From Neptuniibacter marinus (GTDB lineage Bacteria; Pseudomonadota; Gammaproteobacteria; Pseudomonadales; Balneatricaceae): 64,000 nt of DNA. A model generated the notes under the pieces. The model worked only from the letters and a program-made list of their open reading frames with translations, was not told where the DNA came from and ran no database searches. Shown here one piece after another: positions 35,639 through 45,591 of the stretch. The first letter of the stretch is position 1. Every line of letters begins with the position of its first letter. A program made the translations under genes and the position numbers. The stretch is from assembly GCF_001597725.1 (NCBI RefSeq), contig NZ_LUTR01000013.1:1-64000 (forward strand). The letters are read 5' to 3'.

Positions 35639-38600
35639 TTAAGTTGGAGAATAACGCCCAGAATCAACACACCTTAAATCAAGAGTGTATGGATATTCTT
35701 TAGTGAATATTTCATCCCCTATAGGTGCTGGTTTTGGTTTGGAGTGATCAGGACCAAACTCTCGTACGACTTGAGCACCTGTGGTTCCTGTTATGCTACC
35801 CGGTGTATGACCAAATTCATCGTAGCGATTTACACGACGAGATTCAGCTTCGTGGCTGTTAACAGGGTAGGTGTCATAACTTCTCCCCCCTTGGTGACTA
35901 ACATGATAGACGCAACCACCAATGCTGTGGCCATTCCATGTATCAATTAAGTCAAAGGTAAGAGGAGCATGTACACCTATCGTTGGATGCAGTGCTGAAG
36001 GTGGTTGCCAAGCTCTATATCTAACACCAGCAACGTATTCACCATTACGGCCAGTATTGTGCAGTGGCACTCGGTGACCGTTACAGGTTAGGGCATAACG
36101 ACTTTCATCTAAGCCCGTTAGTTTAACTTGTAAGCGTTCAACTGATGAGTCTACATAACGGGATGTGCCAAAACTGCTGATCTCTTCACCGAGTACATGC
36201 CAAGGCTCGATCGCCCAGCGCAGTTCCAAGGCAACGTTATCAATCTGCACACGACCATAATGTGGATAACGGAACTCTTCAAAGGGTGCTAACCAATCTA
36301 GTTGGAAAGGTAGGCCGTGGGCTTGTAGATCGTTAACTACATCTTTGAGGTCGGACCATGCAAAGTGCGGCAGCATAAATTTATCATGCAGTCCTGTACC
36401 CCAGCGGGCTAATGGTTTGTGGTAAGGCTCATCCCAGAAACGGGCGATTAGGCTGCGAATGAGGAGGGCTTGTACTAAGGCCATTCGTGAGTGAGGTGGC
36501 ATTTCGAAACCACGGAACTCAAGGATACCTTGACGACCGCTCGCGGTGCCAGGCGCGTAAAGTTTATCGATACAGAACTCTGCACGATGGGTGTTACCCG
36601 TCATATCAACAAGGAGGTTACGTAGGATTCTATCCACTAACCAAGGTTGATCAATAATCCCTTCAGGCATCTGACTAAAGGCGATTTCTAGCTCATAAAG
36701 CATCTCATCACGTGCTTCATCAACACGGGGTGCTTGGCTGGTCGGGCCAATAAACATGCCTGAGAATACGTAAGATAGGCCTGGATGATGCTGCCAATAG
36801 GTGATAATACTACGTAATAAATCAGGTCTACGGAGTAGGGGACTATCGGCAGGGGTATTACCGCCAATGGTAATGTGATTACCGCCGCCGGTGCCAGTAT
36901 GACGACCATCAAGCATGAATTTTTCTGTACCTAAGCGACATTCATGGGCGGCTTGGTAAAGGCGACTGGTATTGTCAACTAACTCTTCCCAGCTATAAGC
37001 GGGGTGAATATTAACCTCAATAACACCAGGGTCTGGCGTAACCAATAGCTTTTTCAAACGGTGATCTTTCGGTGGCTCATAGCCTTCAAGCACAACGGGT
37101 ATACCTAGTTCCTTCGCTGTTTTTTCGATGCTCGAGATAAGTAAAATATAGTGTTCTAGGTATGAAACAGGTGGCATAAAAAGATAAAGCTTACCGTCAC
37201 GAGGCTCGATACTTAAAGCCGTTCTAATCACTTCTTTTTGTGAGGTTTGGCTTAATGCGGTTGGGCGTTCAGGCGCAATTTGCTCAACAATTTCTGCATG
37301 ACCATCTCTTGTTGGAAGTGGTCGTACAAGTTCAAATGGATCAGATTCGGGTTGTACCTGCTGCTCTTCTTCGGTTCGATCAGGTAGGGAATCAAGCGGC
37401 AACCTGAAGCCTAAAGGAGAATCGCCTGGTATCAAAATAATCTGGTCGCGACGCATGGGCCAAAGGCTTGAGCGCCAACCAGAATTAAAATAATCCCAAG
37501 CTAGGGGCAAAATAAAGCCTGTTGCTGTACTTAACCCCCGTTGCATCAGCTGGGCGATACGTTTACGTTCTAAATCGCCGTCAAAATCGCCTTTGATAGG
37601 ATCTATATTGTCCGGTAAGTTCTGTTCTTTCCAAAGATAGTAAATAGCGTCTTCATAAGCGGGCTGCATAAACTTATCTTCTAGCTTCAAATTACTAGAA
37701 AGGTGCTTAAAAAATTGCTTGGCGGTATCTATATTATGACCGTAATCTTTATCTACCCGTGCGAGTAGGGAAGGGTCATGCCATAAGGGTTCGCCATCTT
37801 CTCGCCAGAAACAACCCAGTGCCCAGCGAGGGATCTCTTCGCCGGGATACCATTTTCCTTGTCCATAATGTAACAAGCCACCGGGCGCGTATTCCTCGCG
37901 TAAACGTAATAAAAGGTTTTTGGCTAAGCTAAGTTTGTCATCACCTAATGCTTCGGTATTCCACTGCGGCGATTCCATATCGTCAACTGAGACAAAGGTA
38001 GGTTCGCCACCCATGGTTAAGCGGACATCTTGTTCATTTAGCTGTTCGTCCACAGTGTGGCCGAGCTGCATAATATCTTGCCACTGCCCATCGCTGTAAG
38101 GTTTTGTGACGCGCGGGTCTTCAACAATACGGGTGACTGAGTTTTCAAATTCGAACTCTACTTCACATTTGCTAGTAGCGCCGGTAACGGGGGCGGCTGA
38201 AACAGGGTCCGGTGTGCAGGCAAGTGGAATATGGCCTTCACCTGCGAATAAGCCAGAAGTTGGATCTAGGCCTATCCAACCTGCGCCGGGTATATAAACT
38301 TCACACCATGCATGAAGATCGGTGAAATCTTCTTCAGCACCAGCAGGGCCGTCAAGTGGCTTAACATCAGGTTTGAGTTGGACAAGGTAACCGGATGTAA
38401 ATCGTGCGGCTAATCCTATTTTACGTAACACTTGTACCATTAGCCATGCGGTATCACGGCAAGAACCTTTCTTTTTCGTTAAGGTTTCTTCGCAGGTTTG
38501 AACGCCGGGCTCCATGCGGATACCGTAATCAATCTCTTTTTCTAGACTTTGATTAAGTGCAACAAGGAAGTCATTGGTGGGAGTAGGTTCTAGACTTATT

Positions 38601-38998
38601 TTTTTAACCCATTTATCTAATAATGGGCTTTCTTCTGTACATTCTCGGTAAGGCTTCAGCTCTTTTTTAAGTTGCTTGTCATACTTAAAAGGGAATTTTT
38701 CTGCATATTCTTCAACAAAGAAATCAAACGGATTGATCACTGTCATGTCGGCGATGACTTCAACTTCAATGCTAAACTCATCGGCTTTTTCTGGGAAGAC
38801 TAAACGTGCTTGGTAGTTCCCAAAAGGGTCTTGTTGCCAGTTTAAAAAGTGGCCTTCAGGTTCAACTTTAAGCGAATAACCATGAATATGGGTACGGGAA
38901 TGCGGGGCTGGCCGCAGACGTAGAACATGGGGGAATAGGTTTACTCTACGATCAAATTTATATTTGGTTTTATGATTTAAAGCTACCCGAATTGCCAT
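35639..38998 (-). CDS. Transglutaminase-like protein with DUF2126
   Basis: 1119 residues, cytoplasmic by appearance. The bacterial transglutaminase N-terminal domain covers about 1-110 and the transglutaminase core about 150-265. The core has catalytic Cys in KKGSCRDTAWLMVQVLRKIGL, His in DLHAWCEVY and Asp in WIGLDPTSGL. The long DUF2126 region (about 320-1105) includes RLTMGGEPTFVSVDDMES and LMLDGRHTGTGGGNHITIGG-like blocks. In many bacteria it sits beside a circularly permuted ATP-grasp and an alpha-E gene; neither is next to it here. Substrate unknown. Confidence 0.93.
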   Translation of the reverse strand: MAIRVALNHKTKYKFDRRVNLFPHVLRLRPAPHSRTHIHGYSLKVEPEGHFLNWQQDPFGNYQARLVFPEKADEFSIEVEVIADMTVINPFDFFVEEYAEKFPFKYDKQLKKELKPYRECTEESPLLDKWVKKISLEPTPTNDFLVALNQSLEKEIDYGIRMEPGVQTCEETLTKKKGSCRDTAWLMVQVLRKIGLAARFTSGYLVQLKPDVKPLDGPAGAEEDFTDLHAWCEVYIPGAGWIGLDPTSGLFAGEGHIPLACTPDPVSAAPVTGATSKCEVEFEFENSVTRIVEDPRVTKPYSDGQWQDIMQLGHTVDEQLNEQDVRLTMGGEPTFVSVDDMESPQWNTEALGDDKLSLAKNLLLRLREEYAPGGLLHYGQGKWYPGEEIPRWALGCFWREDGEPLWHDPSLLARVDKDYGHNIDTAKQFFKHLSSNLKLEDKFMQPAYEDAIYYLWKEQNLPDNIDPIKGDFDGDLERKRIAQLMQRGLSTATGFILPLAWDYFNSGWRSSLWPMRRDQIILIPGDSPLGFRLPLDSLPDRTEEEQQVQPESDPFELVRPLPTRDGHAEIVEQIAPERPTALSQTSQKEVIRTALSIEPRDGKLYLFMPPVSYLEHYILLISSIEKTAKELGIPVVLEGYEPPKDHRLKKLLVTPDPGVIEVNIHPAYSWEELVDNTSRLYQAAHECRLGTEKFMLDGRHTGTGGGNHITIGGNTPADSPLLRRPDLLRSIITYWQHHPGLSYVFSGMFIGPTSQAPRVDEARDEMLYELEIAFSQMPEGIIDQPWLVDRILRNLLVDMTGNTHRAEFCIDKLYAPGTASGRQGILEFRGFEMPPHSRMALVQALLIRSLIARFWDEPYHKPLARWGTGLHDKFMLPHFAWSDLKDVVNDLQAHGLPFQLDWLAPFEEFRYPHYGRVQIDNVALELRWAIEPWHVLGEEISSFGTSRYVDSSVERLQVKLTGLDESRYALTCNGHRVPLHNTGRNGEYVAGVRYRAWQPPSALHPTIGVHAPLTFDLIDTWNGHSIGGCVYHVSHQGGRSYDTYPVNSHEAESRRVNRYDEFGHTPGSITGTTGAQVVREFGPDHSKPKPAPIGDEIFTKEYPYTLDLRCVDSGRYSPT

Positions 38999-39390
38999 TC
39001 CTTAATGCTCCTAAACTGAACGTACATTACTAAGTCATTATATTGGCAGGCAAATATGAAAGTAACGTTGCCATATCATCTGACTTTATGGTTTTTACTA
39101 ATGAAGCCTTTTTATAACAGGGGCTTTTTTTAATGAGGTCTTTAGTACGAGTCAAAAAAAGACTATGTCTAAATGTTGTATCGTTAGTGAATTTATAAAG
39201 CAAAAACTAAGCCAGTTGCATTTATAAGGCTTATAAACATCAGTATAGAATATAAAAGCCTGAGCGGTTATATATTACTTGCTTATGAGGGGGTAAGAGT
39301 CAGTCAAGCTTTTCTTAATGGGCTAAAAATGGTTAAACACTGATAAATTATCGATGTTTAACCTATGCTTATAATGGAATTTAAGGCTGT
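38999..39390. other. Intergenic region with XRE-gene terminator
   Basis: No gene. A perfect 9-bp stem GGTTAAACA/TGTTTAACC (39331-39339 and 39355-39363), with a partly paired centre, lies 28 bases beyond the XRE-cupin stop; on the minus strand it is followed by ATTTTTAG. The part near 38999 should hold the promoter of the transglutaminase gene. Confidence 0.6.
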
Positions 39391-39984
39391 TTATTCATCT
39401 GCATAGTTGATAATTGAAAGCAGTTGAATTGGGACCTCTACGAGTTTCTCTGGTCCGTGTGGTATCTCTGCGTCAAAGGTTAAGCTATCTCCAGCTTCCA
39501 TCTCATATAGATGGTTACCGTGACGGTAGACTAATTTCCCGCTCACTAGATAGATAAACTCTTCACCAGGATGGGAAAATGTTGGGAACACCTCTGAAAG
39601 GTCATCCATGGTTATCATAAAAGGTTCAAATGAGGTTTTTCCGCCCCTTTTATAGGTTAACAGTTGGTAAGTGTGTCCCTTTTCTGTTCCACGTCTGACG
39701 ACCTCTAAACCGGATCCAGCCTTAGTAAATTGTGCACCACCTTCGGGTCTATCGAAATCATTAAACAGTTTAGAGATGGAAAGTCCTATAGCTGAACATA
39801 ACTTATTTAAGGTTTCTAGGCTGGTTGATACTTGTGCATTTTCAATCTTACTGACCATTCCCTGACTAATGCCAGATATTCTAGCGACATCAACTAGTTT
39901 GAGACCCTCATCTAAACGCGCCTTCTTTACTTTCATGCCTATATATTGATCTAGATCGAATTGATGGCCCTTAGTATTTGTCAT
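39391..39984 (-). CDS. XRE-cupin transcription regulator, divergent from gmaS
   Basis: 197 residues. The XRE helix-turn-helix is at about 15-70 (VKKARLDEGLKLVDVARISGISQGMVSKIENAQVSTSLETLNKLCSAIG) and the C-terminal cupin domain at about 115-190 (HPGEEFIYLVSGKLVYRHGNHLYEMEAGDSLTFDAEIPHG). Such regulators bind a small ligand in the cupin. Adjacent to gmaS with an inverted repeat between them, it likely controls the N-methylglutamate genes. Confidence 0.88.
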   Translation of the reverse strand: MTNTKGHQFDLDQYIGMKVKKARLDEGLKLVDVARISGISQGMVSKIENAQVSTSLETLNKLCSAIGLSISKLFNDFDRPEGGAQFTKAGSGLEVVRRGTEKGHTYQLLTYKRGGKTSFEPFMITMDDLSEVFPTFSHPGEEFIYLVSGKLVYRHGNHLYEMEAGDSLTFDAEIPHGPEKLVEVPIQLLSIINYADE

Positions 39985-40118
39985 AAATATTGCTCCATTC
40001 TAGTGCTGTACGCTACATAAGTGGGCGTTTTTGTTAGGGGTGTTTTTTTTAATTTTAGGCACTTTATATTCCCATAAGTAAATATTTTTTACTAGATCCT
40101 TATAATTCAACAACTTAT

Positions 40119-40147
40119 CCCAAAAGGAAATAAATATTCCTAAAGGG
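40119..40147. promoter_or_regulatory. Inverted repeat in the gmaS/XRE intergenic region
   Basis: AGGAA (40125-40129) and TTCCT (40137-40141) flank a 7-bp centre, and outer CCC (40119-40121) and GGG (40145-40147) extend the symmetry. It lies 115 bp before gmaS and 135 bp before the divergent regulator. A likely operator of the XRE-cupin protein. Confidence 0.5.
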
Positions 40148-40261
40148 AAATTCATTGGCACGCATCGTGCTTTCCTATTAGGTAAGTAAATTTACTGAAA
40201 AGAATATTTCTATTAGTGAATGCATCTATAAAATGTTAGAGATTAAGCGGAGTGCTAAATA

Positions 40262-41593
40262 ATGTCTTTAGATATTGATAAGTTTATTAGTGAAAATGAG
40301 ATCAAATATATCCTCGCTCAGTTCGTCGATATTCATGGCGTAGCCAAGACCAAATCGGTGCCTGCCCACTGTCTGATGGATGTTGTTAATAAAGGTGCAG
40401 GCTTTGCCGGTTTTGCGGTATGGGGCTTAGGTATGGAGCCTCATGGGCCTGACTTTATGGCGCGAGGTGATCTCGATACGCTCTCTATTGTTCCTTGGCA
40501 ACCAGGCTATGCACGTCTTGTATGTGATGGTTATGTTAATGATGAACCTTATATCTATGACAGTCGTGTTGTACTTAAGCGACAGATACAGTTATTGACT
40601 GATAAAGGTTGGACCTTGAATACAGGGCTTGAGCCAGAGTTCTCTTTGTTTAAGCGTGATGAAAGCGGCAACCTTCAGACGGTTGATGATACTGATGTAC
40701 TGGATAAGCCTTGTTATGACTATAAAGGTTTATCCCGTTCCCGTGAGTTTTTGGAAACCTTAGTGGAATCCTTACAAAAGGTTGATTTTGATGTTTATCA
40801 AATCGATCACGAAGATGCGAATGGTCAATTTGAAATCAATTATACCTACGGCGACGCACTTGAATCCGCCGACCGCTTCACATTTGTGCGTATGGCAGCA
40901 GGCGAGATTGCAAACGACCTTGGAATGATCTGCTCATTTATGCCTAAGCCTGCGTCTGATCGTACAGGTAACGGTATGCATTTCCATCTTTCTATTACCG
41001 ATGATGAGGGTAAAAACCTTTTCAACGATGATAGCGATGTAAATGGTATGGGCTTGTCGAAAATGGCTTATCACTTTACCGCCGGACTACTTCATCATGC
41101 TAAAGCATTGTGTGCGATTGCTGCTCCGACGGTTAACTCCTACAAACGTCTTGTTGTTGGTGGTTCAGCTTCCGGTGCCACATGGGCTCCTGCTTATATT
41201 GCGTATGGTGATAATAACCGATCTGCAATGGTGCGTATCCCTTATGGCCGTCTTGAATTTCGTCTTCCTGATTCCGGTTGTAACCCTTACCTAGTGCACG
41301 CTGCTTTGATCGCTGCGGGACTTGATGGTATCGAGCGCGAGCTTGACCCAGGTGAACCGAAAAATATTAACCTTTACGCCCTGACTCCTGAAGAGCGTGA
41401 AGCTGAAGGTATTGAAATTCTTCCACAGAACTTAAATGAAGCTCTAGACGCATTGGAAGCCGACACTGTTTTGACTGAGCGTTTAGGTAAAGAAGTTGTG
41501 GGTGAGTTCCTGAAAATTAAGCGTGCTGAGTGGATCGACTATAGCCGCCATGTGTCCGATTGGGAAACCAAACGTTACGCAGAATTCTTCTAA
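40262..41593 (+). CDS. gmaS: Gamma-glutamylmethylamide synthetase
   Basis: Glutamine-synthetase-family enzyme joining methylamine to glutamate with ATP, giving gamma-glutamylmethylamide, the first step of the N-methylglutamate pathway. 443 residues. GlnA signatures are seen: the beta-grasp domain, ELEP-type GLEPEFSLF (about 122-130), [24 protein letters not shown] (about 182-205), NGMHFHLSI (about 238-246) and [20 protein letters not shown]. Its place ahead of mgsABC separates it from glutamine synthetase proper. First gene of a long operon. Confidence 0.95.
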   Translation: MSLDIDKFISENEIKYILAQFVDIHGVAKTKSVPAHCLMDVVNKGAGFAGFAVWGLGMEPHGPDFMARGDLDTLSIVPWQPGYARLVCDGYVNDEPYIYDSRVVLKRQIQLLTDKGWTLNTGLEPEFSLFKRDESGNLQTVDDTDVLDKPCYDYKGLSRSREFLETLVESLQKVDFDVYQIDHEDANGQFEINYTYGDALESADRFTFVRMAAGEIANDLGMICSFMPKPASDRTGNGMHFHLSITDDEGKNLFNDDSDVNGMGLSKMAYHFTAGLLHHAKALCAIAAPTVNSYKRLVVGGSASGATWAPAYIAYGDNNRSAMVRIPYGRLEFRLPDSGCNPYLVHAALIAAGLDGIERELDPGEPKNINLYALTPEEREAEGIEILPQNLNEALDALEADTVLTERLGKEVVGEFLKIKRAEWIDYSRHVSDWETKRYAEFF

Positions 41594-41631
41594 AATTTTA
41601 TGTGATTGGACAAGATTACGAGGGTTTATAT

Positions 41632-42534
41632 ATGTGTGGAATTGTCGGCCTTTATTTGAAAAACAAGGCATTAGAAAGCCAGCTGGGTGCGCTTTTTACA
41701 CCCATGCTTATTGCGATGACAGATCGTGGCCCTGATAGCGCTGGTTTTGCAATTTATGGTGATGAGGTGCCGGATGGCTCAACTAAACTGACCCTTAGGC
41801 ATATTGATGAAAATTATGACTGGGGCAGTTTGGCGGGCAGTATTAAGGATGATCTAGACGTCACCGTAGATTGGTTTAAAAACAGCAAAGTTGCTGTGTT
41901 TAAAGTGGGATGCGAAGCGGAGGTTATTCAGAATTACCTTACTGAAAAAGAGGCTGACATTCTTATTTTAAGTGCAGGTCAGTCTATAGAGATTCTTAAA
42001 GAGGTCGGTTTACCTGAAAATATCGCTGATACATTTAACTTAGTGAGTATGAAAGGTAGCCACATTATCGGTCATACACGTATGGCGACTGAATCTGCGG
42101 TAACAATGGAAGGTAGTCATCCTTTTTCAACAGGCCAAGATCTTTGCTTGGTTCATAACGGCTCCCTATCTAACCACAACCGTTTACGTGAAGAGTTAAA
42201 GCGGGAAGGTGTGACATTTCAAACGGAAAATGATTCAGAAGTAGCGGCAGGTTACCTAACTAACCGCTTACGTAAAGGCGATACGTTGAATGAAGCACTG
42301 CAAGGCGCACTTAAAGATCTGGACGGTTTCTTCACATTTACAATCGGTACACGAGATGGCTTCGCTGTAGTGCGTGACCCTATTGCATGTAAGCCTGCAG
42401 TGATGGCTGAAACTGATGATTATGTTGCCATGGCTTCAGAGTATCAGGCGTTAACAACATTGCCGGGCATAGAGAATGCCAAGGTGTGGGAGCCAGAGCC
42501 TGAAACAATTTATGTTTGGGAACGTGATCAGTAA
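41632..42534 (+). CDS. mgsA: N-methylglutamate synthase subunit A (glutamine amidotransferase type)
   Basis: 300 residues from the ATG at 41632, where Cys2 (MCGIVGLYLKNK) is the Ntn-hydrolase nucleophile; an earlier in-frame start would hide it. GAGG precedes the ATG. Class II amidotransferase motifs GHTRMATESAVTMEGSHPF and LVHNGSLSNH are clear. MgsABC moves the methylamino group from gamma-glutamylmethylamide to form N-methylglutamate. It resembles the N-terminal domain of glutamate synthase. Confidence 0.93.
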   Translation: MCGIVGLYLKNKALESQLGALFTPMLIAMTDRGPDSAGFAIYGDEVPDGSTKLTLRHIDENYDWGSLAGSIKDDLDVTVDWFKNSKVAVFKVGCEAEVIQNYLTEKEADILILSAGQSIEILKEVGLPENIADTFNLVSMKGSHIIGHTRMATESAVTMEGSHPFSTGQDLCLVHNGSLSNHNRLREELKREGVTFQTENDSEVAAGYLTNRLRKGDTLNEALQGALKDLDGFFTFTIGTRDGFAVVRDPIACKPAVMAETDDYVAMASEYQALTTLPGIENAKVWEPEPETIYVWERDQ

Positions 42535-42557
42535 GTGTGGAATTAAGGAATAAAACG

Positions 42558-43241
42558 ATGAAGACAATTGATTTGCAAGAACACACAGTTCGAGACCTTA
42601 ACCAAGCCTTACATGATCAGGCTGGGGAGTGCACGATTCGTGAGTGGGAGGTACTTGAGCCTAAAGGTCAGCACAATATTGCTTGTGGATTGGACCAGAG
42701 CCTAGCCGTGGATATTAAAGGTCATGCGGGGTATTTCTGCGCAGGTATGAATAAGAAAGCCCATGTCACTATTTTTGGTAATGCCGGTCAAGGTGTTGCT
42801 GAAAACATGATGTCGGGCACTGTACGCGTAAAAGGTGATGCCTCTCAAGCGGCCGGTGCTACAGCCCACGGTGGGTTGCTAGTGATTGAAGGTAATGCCG
42901 GTGCCCGATGTGGTATTTCCATGAAAGGTGTAGACATTATTGTTAAAGGCAATGTAGGCCATATGAGCTGCTTTATGGGCCAAGCTGGTTCACTTGTTGT
43001 CTGCGGGGATGCAGGTGATGCCTTGGGAGATTCCCTCTATGAAACACATATCTATGTTAAAGGTAGCGTTAAATCTTTAGGCGCGGACTGCATCGAGAAA
43101 GAGATGCGTGAAGAGCATATTGAAGAGTTAACAGAGCTGCTTAATCGTGCGGGTGTAGAAGAAGATCCAACAGCATTTAAACGTTATGGCTCAGCTCGCC
43201 AACTTTATAACTTTAAAGTCGATAACGCGTCTGCGTACTAA
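42558..43241 (+). CDS. mgsB: N-methylglutamate synthase subunit B (GXGXG domain)
   Basis: 227 residues from the ATG at 42558 (AAGGA 9 bases before; a GTG at 42537 is less likely). Right-handed beta-helix with repeated Gly-rich turns (IFGNAGQGVAENMMSGTVRVKGDASQAAGATAHGG, EGNAGARCGI, KGNVGHMSCFMG), like the C-terminal domain of glutamate synthase. Structural subunit of MgsABC. Confidence 0.92.
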   Translation: MKTIDLQEHTVRDLNQALHDQAGECTIREWEVLEPKGQHNIACGLDQSLAVDIKGHAGYFCAGMNKKAHVTIFGNAGQGVAENMMSGTVRVKGDASQAAGATAHGGLLVIEGNAGARCGISMKGVDIIVKGNVGHMSCFMGQAGSLVVCGDAGDALGDSLYETHIYVKGSVKSLGADCIEKEMREEHIEELTELLNRAGVEEDPTAFKRYGSARQLYNFKVDNASAY

Positions 43242-43266
43242 CAGCTGAATCATCGAGGACAGAATT

Positions 43267-44595
43267 ATGAGTGAAGATATTAATGTAAAAGATGGCCTAC
43301 GTGAGTCAGCGACCTTTGATCGTACAACAATGACTGAGATTCGTCGTGCGGCAGAAACTGGTATTTACGATATTCGAGGTTTTGGTGCTAAGCGAAAGCT
43401 GCCACATTTTGATGATCTGCTGTTTTTAGGCGCTAGTATGTCCCGCTACCCACTGGAAGGGTACCGTGAAAAATGTAATACCTCGGTTACTTTAGGCTCT
43501 CGTTTTGCTAAAAAGCCGATTGTGATCGATATTCCCGTAACGATTGCCGGTATGAGTTTTGGTGCGTTATCCGCTAATGCAAAGGAAGCGCTGGGCCGTG
43601 GTGCCTCAATCATGGGTACATCGACCACAACCGGCGATGGTGGTATGACACCGGAAGAGCGTGGTCAGTCTAGTAAATTGGTGTATCAATACTTGCCATC
43701 CCGTTACGGCATGAATCCTGATGACTTACGTAAAGCGGATGCGATTGAAGTTGTACTAGGACAAGGTGCAAAACCCGGCGGTGGCGGTATGCTGCTTGGT
43801 CAGAAAATCACTGACCGCGTAGCTAAAATGCGTACCTTACCTATGGGTGTAGACCAGCGTTCTGCGTGCCGTCATCCAGATTGGACAGGCCCTGATGACT
43901 TAGCCATTAAGATTCAAGAACTGCGTGAAATCACTGATTGGCAAGTGCCGATTTATATCAAAGTGGGTGCTACCCGTACTTACTATGATGTGAAATTAGC
44001 GGTTAAAGCCGGTGCGGATGTGATCGTTGTTGATGGTATGCAAGGTGGTACCGCGGCGACTCAGGATGTCTTTATTGAACATGTAGGTATCCCAACATTG
44101 GCGGCGATCCCACAAGCGGTTCAAGCGCTACAAGAGATGGGCATGCACCGTAAAGTTCAGTTGATTGTCTCCGGTGGTATTCGCAACGGTGCCGATGTTG
44201 CTAAATGTATGGCATTAGGTGCTGATGCGGTCGCAATTGGTACGGCTGCTTTAGTTGCTTTAGGTTGTAACCACCCTAAGTATGATGAGGAGTTTAAGCA
44301 GATAGGTTCGGCTGCTGGCTTTTATGATGATTACCATGAAGGCAAAGACCCTGCCGGTATCTCTACCCAAAATCCTGATTTAATGAAGCGTTTAGATCCT
44401 GTTGAAGCCGGTCGTAAACTCGCTAACTACCTCAATGTGTTGACCTTAGAAGCACAAACTTTAGCCCGTGCCTGCGGTAAGAATGACTTACGTAACTTAG
44501 AGCCGGAAGATCTTGTAGCCCTTACGGTTGAGTCCGCAGCAATGGCACGTGTTCCACTCGCGGGTACAAGCTGGGTGCCTGGTCAGAAATACTAA
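43267..44595 (+). CDS. mgsC: N-methylglutamate synthase subunit C (FMN domain)
   Basis: 442 residues resembling the FMN-binding catalytic domain of glutamate synthase. MSFGALSANAKEALGRGASIMG (about 97-118), PGGGGMLLGQKI (about 170-181), VDGMQGGTAATQ (about 257-268) and VSGGIRNGADVAKCMALGADAV (about 300-321) are conserved blocks. The usual Cys triad for a [3Fe-4S] cluster is not seen at the YDDYHEGKDPAG segment. Completes mgsABC. Confidence 0.94.
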   Translation: MSEDINVKDGLRESATFDRTTMTEIRRAAETGIYDIRGFGAKRKLPHFDDLLFLGASMSRYPLEGYREKCNTSVTLGSRFAKKPIVIDIPVTIAGMSFGALSANAKEALGRGASIMGTSTTTGDGGMTPEERGQSSKLVYQYLPSRYGMNPDDLRKADAIEVVLGQGAKPGGGGMLLGQKITDRVAKMRTLPMGVDQRSACRHPDWTGPDDLAIKIQELREITDWQVPIYIKVGATRTYYDVKLAVKAGADVIVVDGMQGGTAATQDVFIEHVGIPTLAAIPQAVQALQEMGMHRKVQLIVSGGIRNGADVAKCMALGADAVAIGTAALVALGCNHPKYDEEFKQIGSAAGFYDDYHEGKDPAGISTQNPDLMKRLDPVEAGRKLANYLNVLTLEAQTLARACGKNDLRNLEPEDLVALTVESAAMARVPLAGTSWVPGQKY

Positions 44596-44621
44596 ATAAC
44601 CCATGTTTTAAATAGCGATAC

Positions 44622-44645
44622 CGTGAGATGAAAATTCATCTCACG
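44622..44645. terminator. Perfect hairpin between mgsC and purU
   Basis: CGTGAGATGAA and TTCATCTCACG form an 11-bp stem with an AA centre, 27 bases after mgsC. No T run follows, so it may be a partial terminator or an mRNA end that sets mgsABC above purU-folD in level. Confidence 0.65.
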
Positions 44646-44713
44646 TGGCTTTCTGCATCTTAAAACAGCATTTAACAGACTTTAAGGAGGGGCCTTTTAG
44701 GGTCACTTTTGAA

Positions 44714-45580
44714 ATGAAAAGTACAGATACTAACGAATTTATTCTTAAAACCAATTGTGTCGCAGGTAGTGGAATAGTCGCTGCTGTGTCCTCTTTTCTA
44801 TCTGAAAGAGGTTGTTATATCAGTGAAATGAACCAGTTTGATGATCCTGAAAGTGGTCAGTTTTTTATGAGGATGCGATTTCATGTGGAATCAGGCGAAT
44901 ATGAGTTAGAAAAGCTGTCAGCAGAGTTTGTGGCTATCTCTGAGAAGTTCAAGATGGATTGGCGAATGGTGGCCGCGAATGCACCTACCAAGACATTGAT
45001 CATGGTGAGTAAGTTTGATCACTGTTTGGATGATTTAATGTACCGCTTGCACAAAGGTGAGATCAATATGGAGATCACTGCCATTGTTTCCAATCACAAA
45101 GATTTACGTCCAATGGCCGAGCGAGAGGGTATCCGCTTCATTCACTTACCAGTGACTAAAGATAATAAGCCCGAACAGGAGCAGGCATTGTTAGACGTTG
45201 TTGAAGAGACCGGCACTGAGTTGGTTGTTTTAGCACGCTATATGCAGATCCTTTCGGATAATTTATGTAAAGAGTTGAGTGGCCGTGCAATCAATATTCA
45301 CCACTCATTCCTACCCGGTTTTAAAGGGGCTAAACCTTATCATCAAGCCCATACCCGCGGCGTTAAATTAATCGGTGCTACCGCTCACTATGTTACGTCG
45401 GACCTTGATGAAGGGCCTATCATTGAGCAGTCTGTTCAGCCCGTTGATCACACCTATAGTCCAGAAGCGTTGGTCGCTGTAGGTCGTGATACTGAAACCG
45501 TTGCGCTTGCGCGTGCCGTAAAGCGTCATGTTGATCACCGAGTTTTTCTTGATGGCAACAAAACCGTTGTCTTTAAGTAG
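44714..45580 (+). CDS. purU: Formyltetrahydrofolate deformylase
   Basis: Hydrolyses 10-formyl-tetrahydrofolate to formate and tetrahydrofolate. 288 residues from the ATG at 44714. The ACT-like N-terminus (about 8-80, [27 protein letters not shown]) precedes a formyl-transferase fold with [46 protein letters not shown] (Asn, His and Asp catalytic residues). AAGGAGG at 44684-44690 is 23 bases upstream, an unusual distance; a GTG at 44645 is the alternative. Paired with folD to drain methyl carbon. Confidence 0.93.
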   Translation: MKSTDTNEFILKTNCVAGSGIVAAVSSFLSERGCYISEMNQFDDPESGQFFMRMRFHVESGEYELEKLSAEFVAISEKFKMDWRMVAANAPTKTLIMVSKFDHCLDDLMYRLHKGEINMEITAIVSNHKDLRPMAEREGIRFIHLPVTKDNKPEQEQALLDVVEETGTELVVLARYMQILSDNLCKELSGRAINIHHSFLPGFKGAKPYHQAHTRGVKLIGATAHYVTSDLDEGPIIEQSVQPVDHTYSPEALVAVGRDTETVALARAVKRHVDHRVFLDGNKTVVFK

Positions 45581-45591
45581 GAGAGATAAGC

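Noticed and set aside
38999-39200. Hairpin AAGCC/GGGCTT with a T run near 39100-39130
   Set aside because: The stem is short with a large loop, and no plus-strand gene ends nearby that it would serve.
40262-41593. Reading gmaS as an ordinary glutamine synthetase
   Set aside because: It is directly followed by mgsABC in one operon, and the size and context fit gamma-glutamylmethylamide synthetase.
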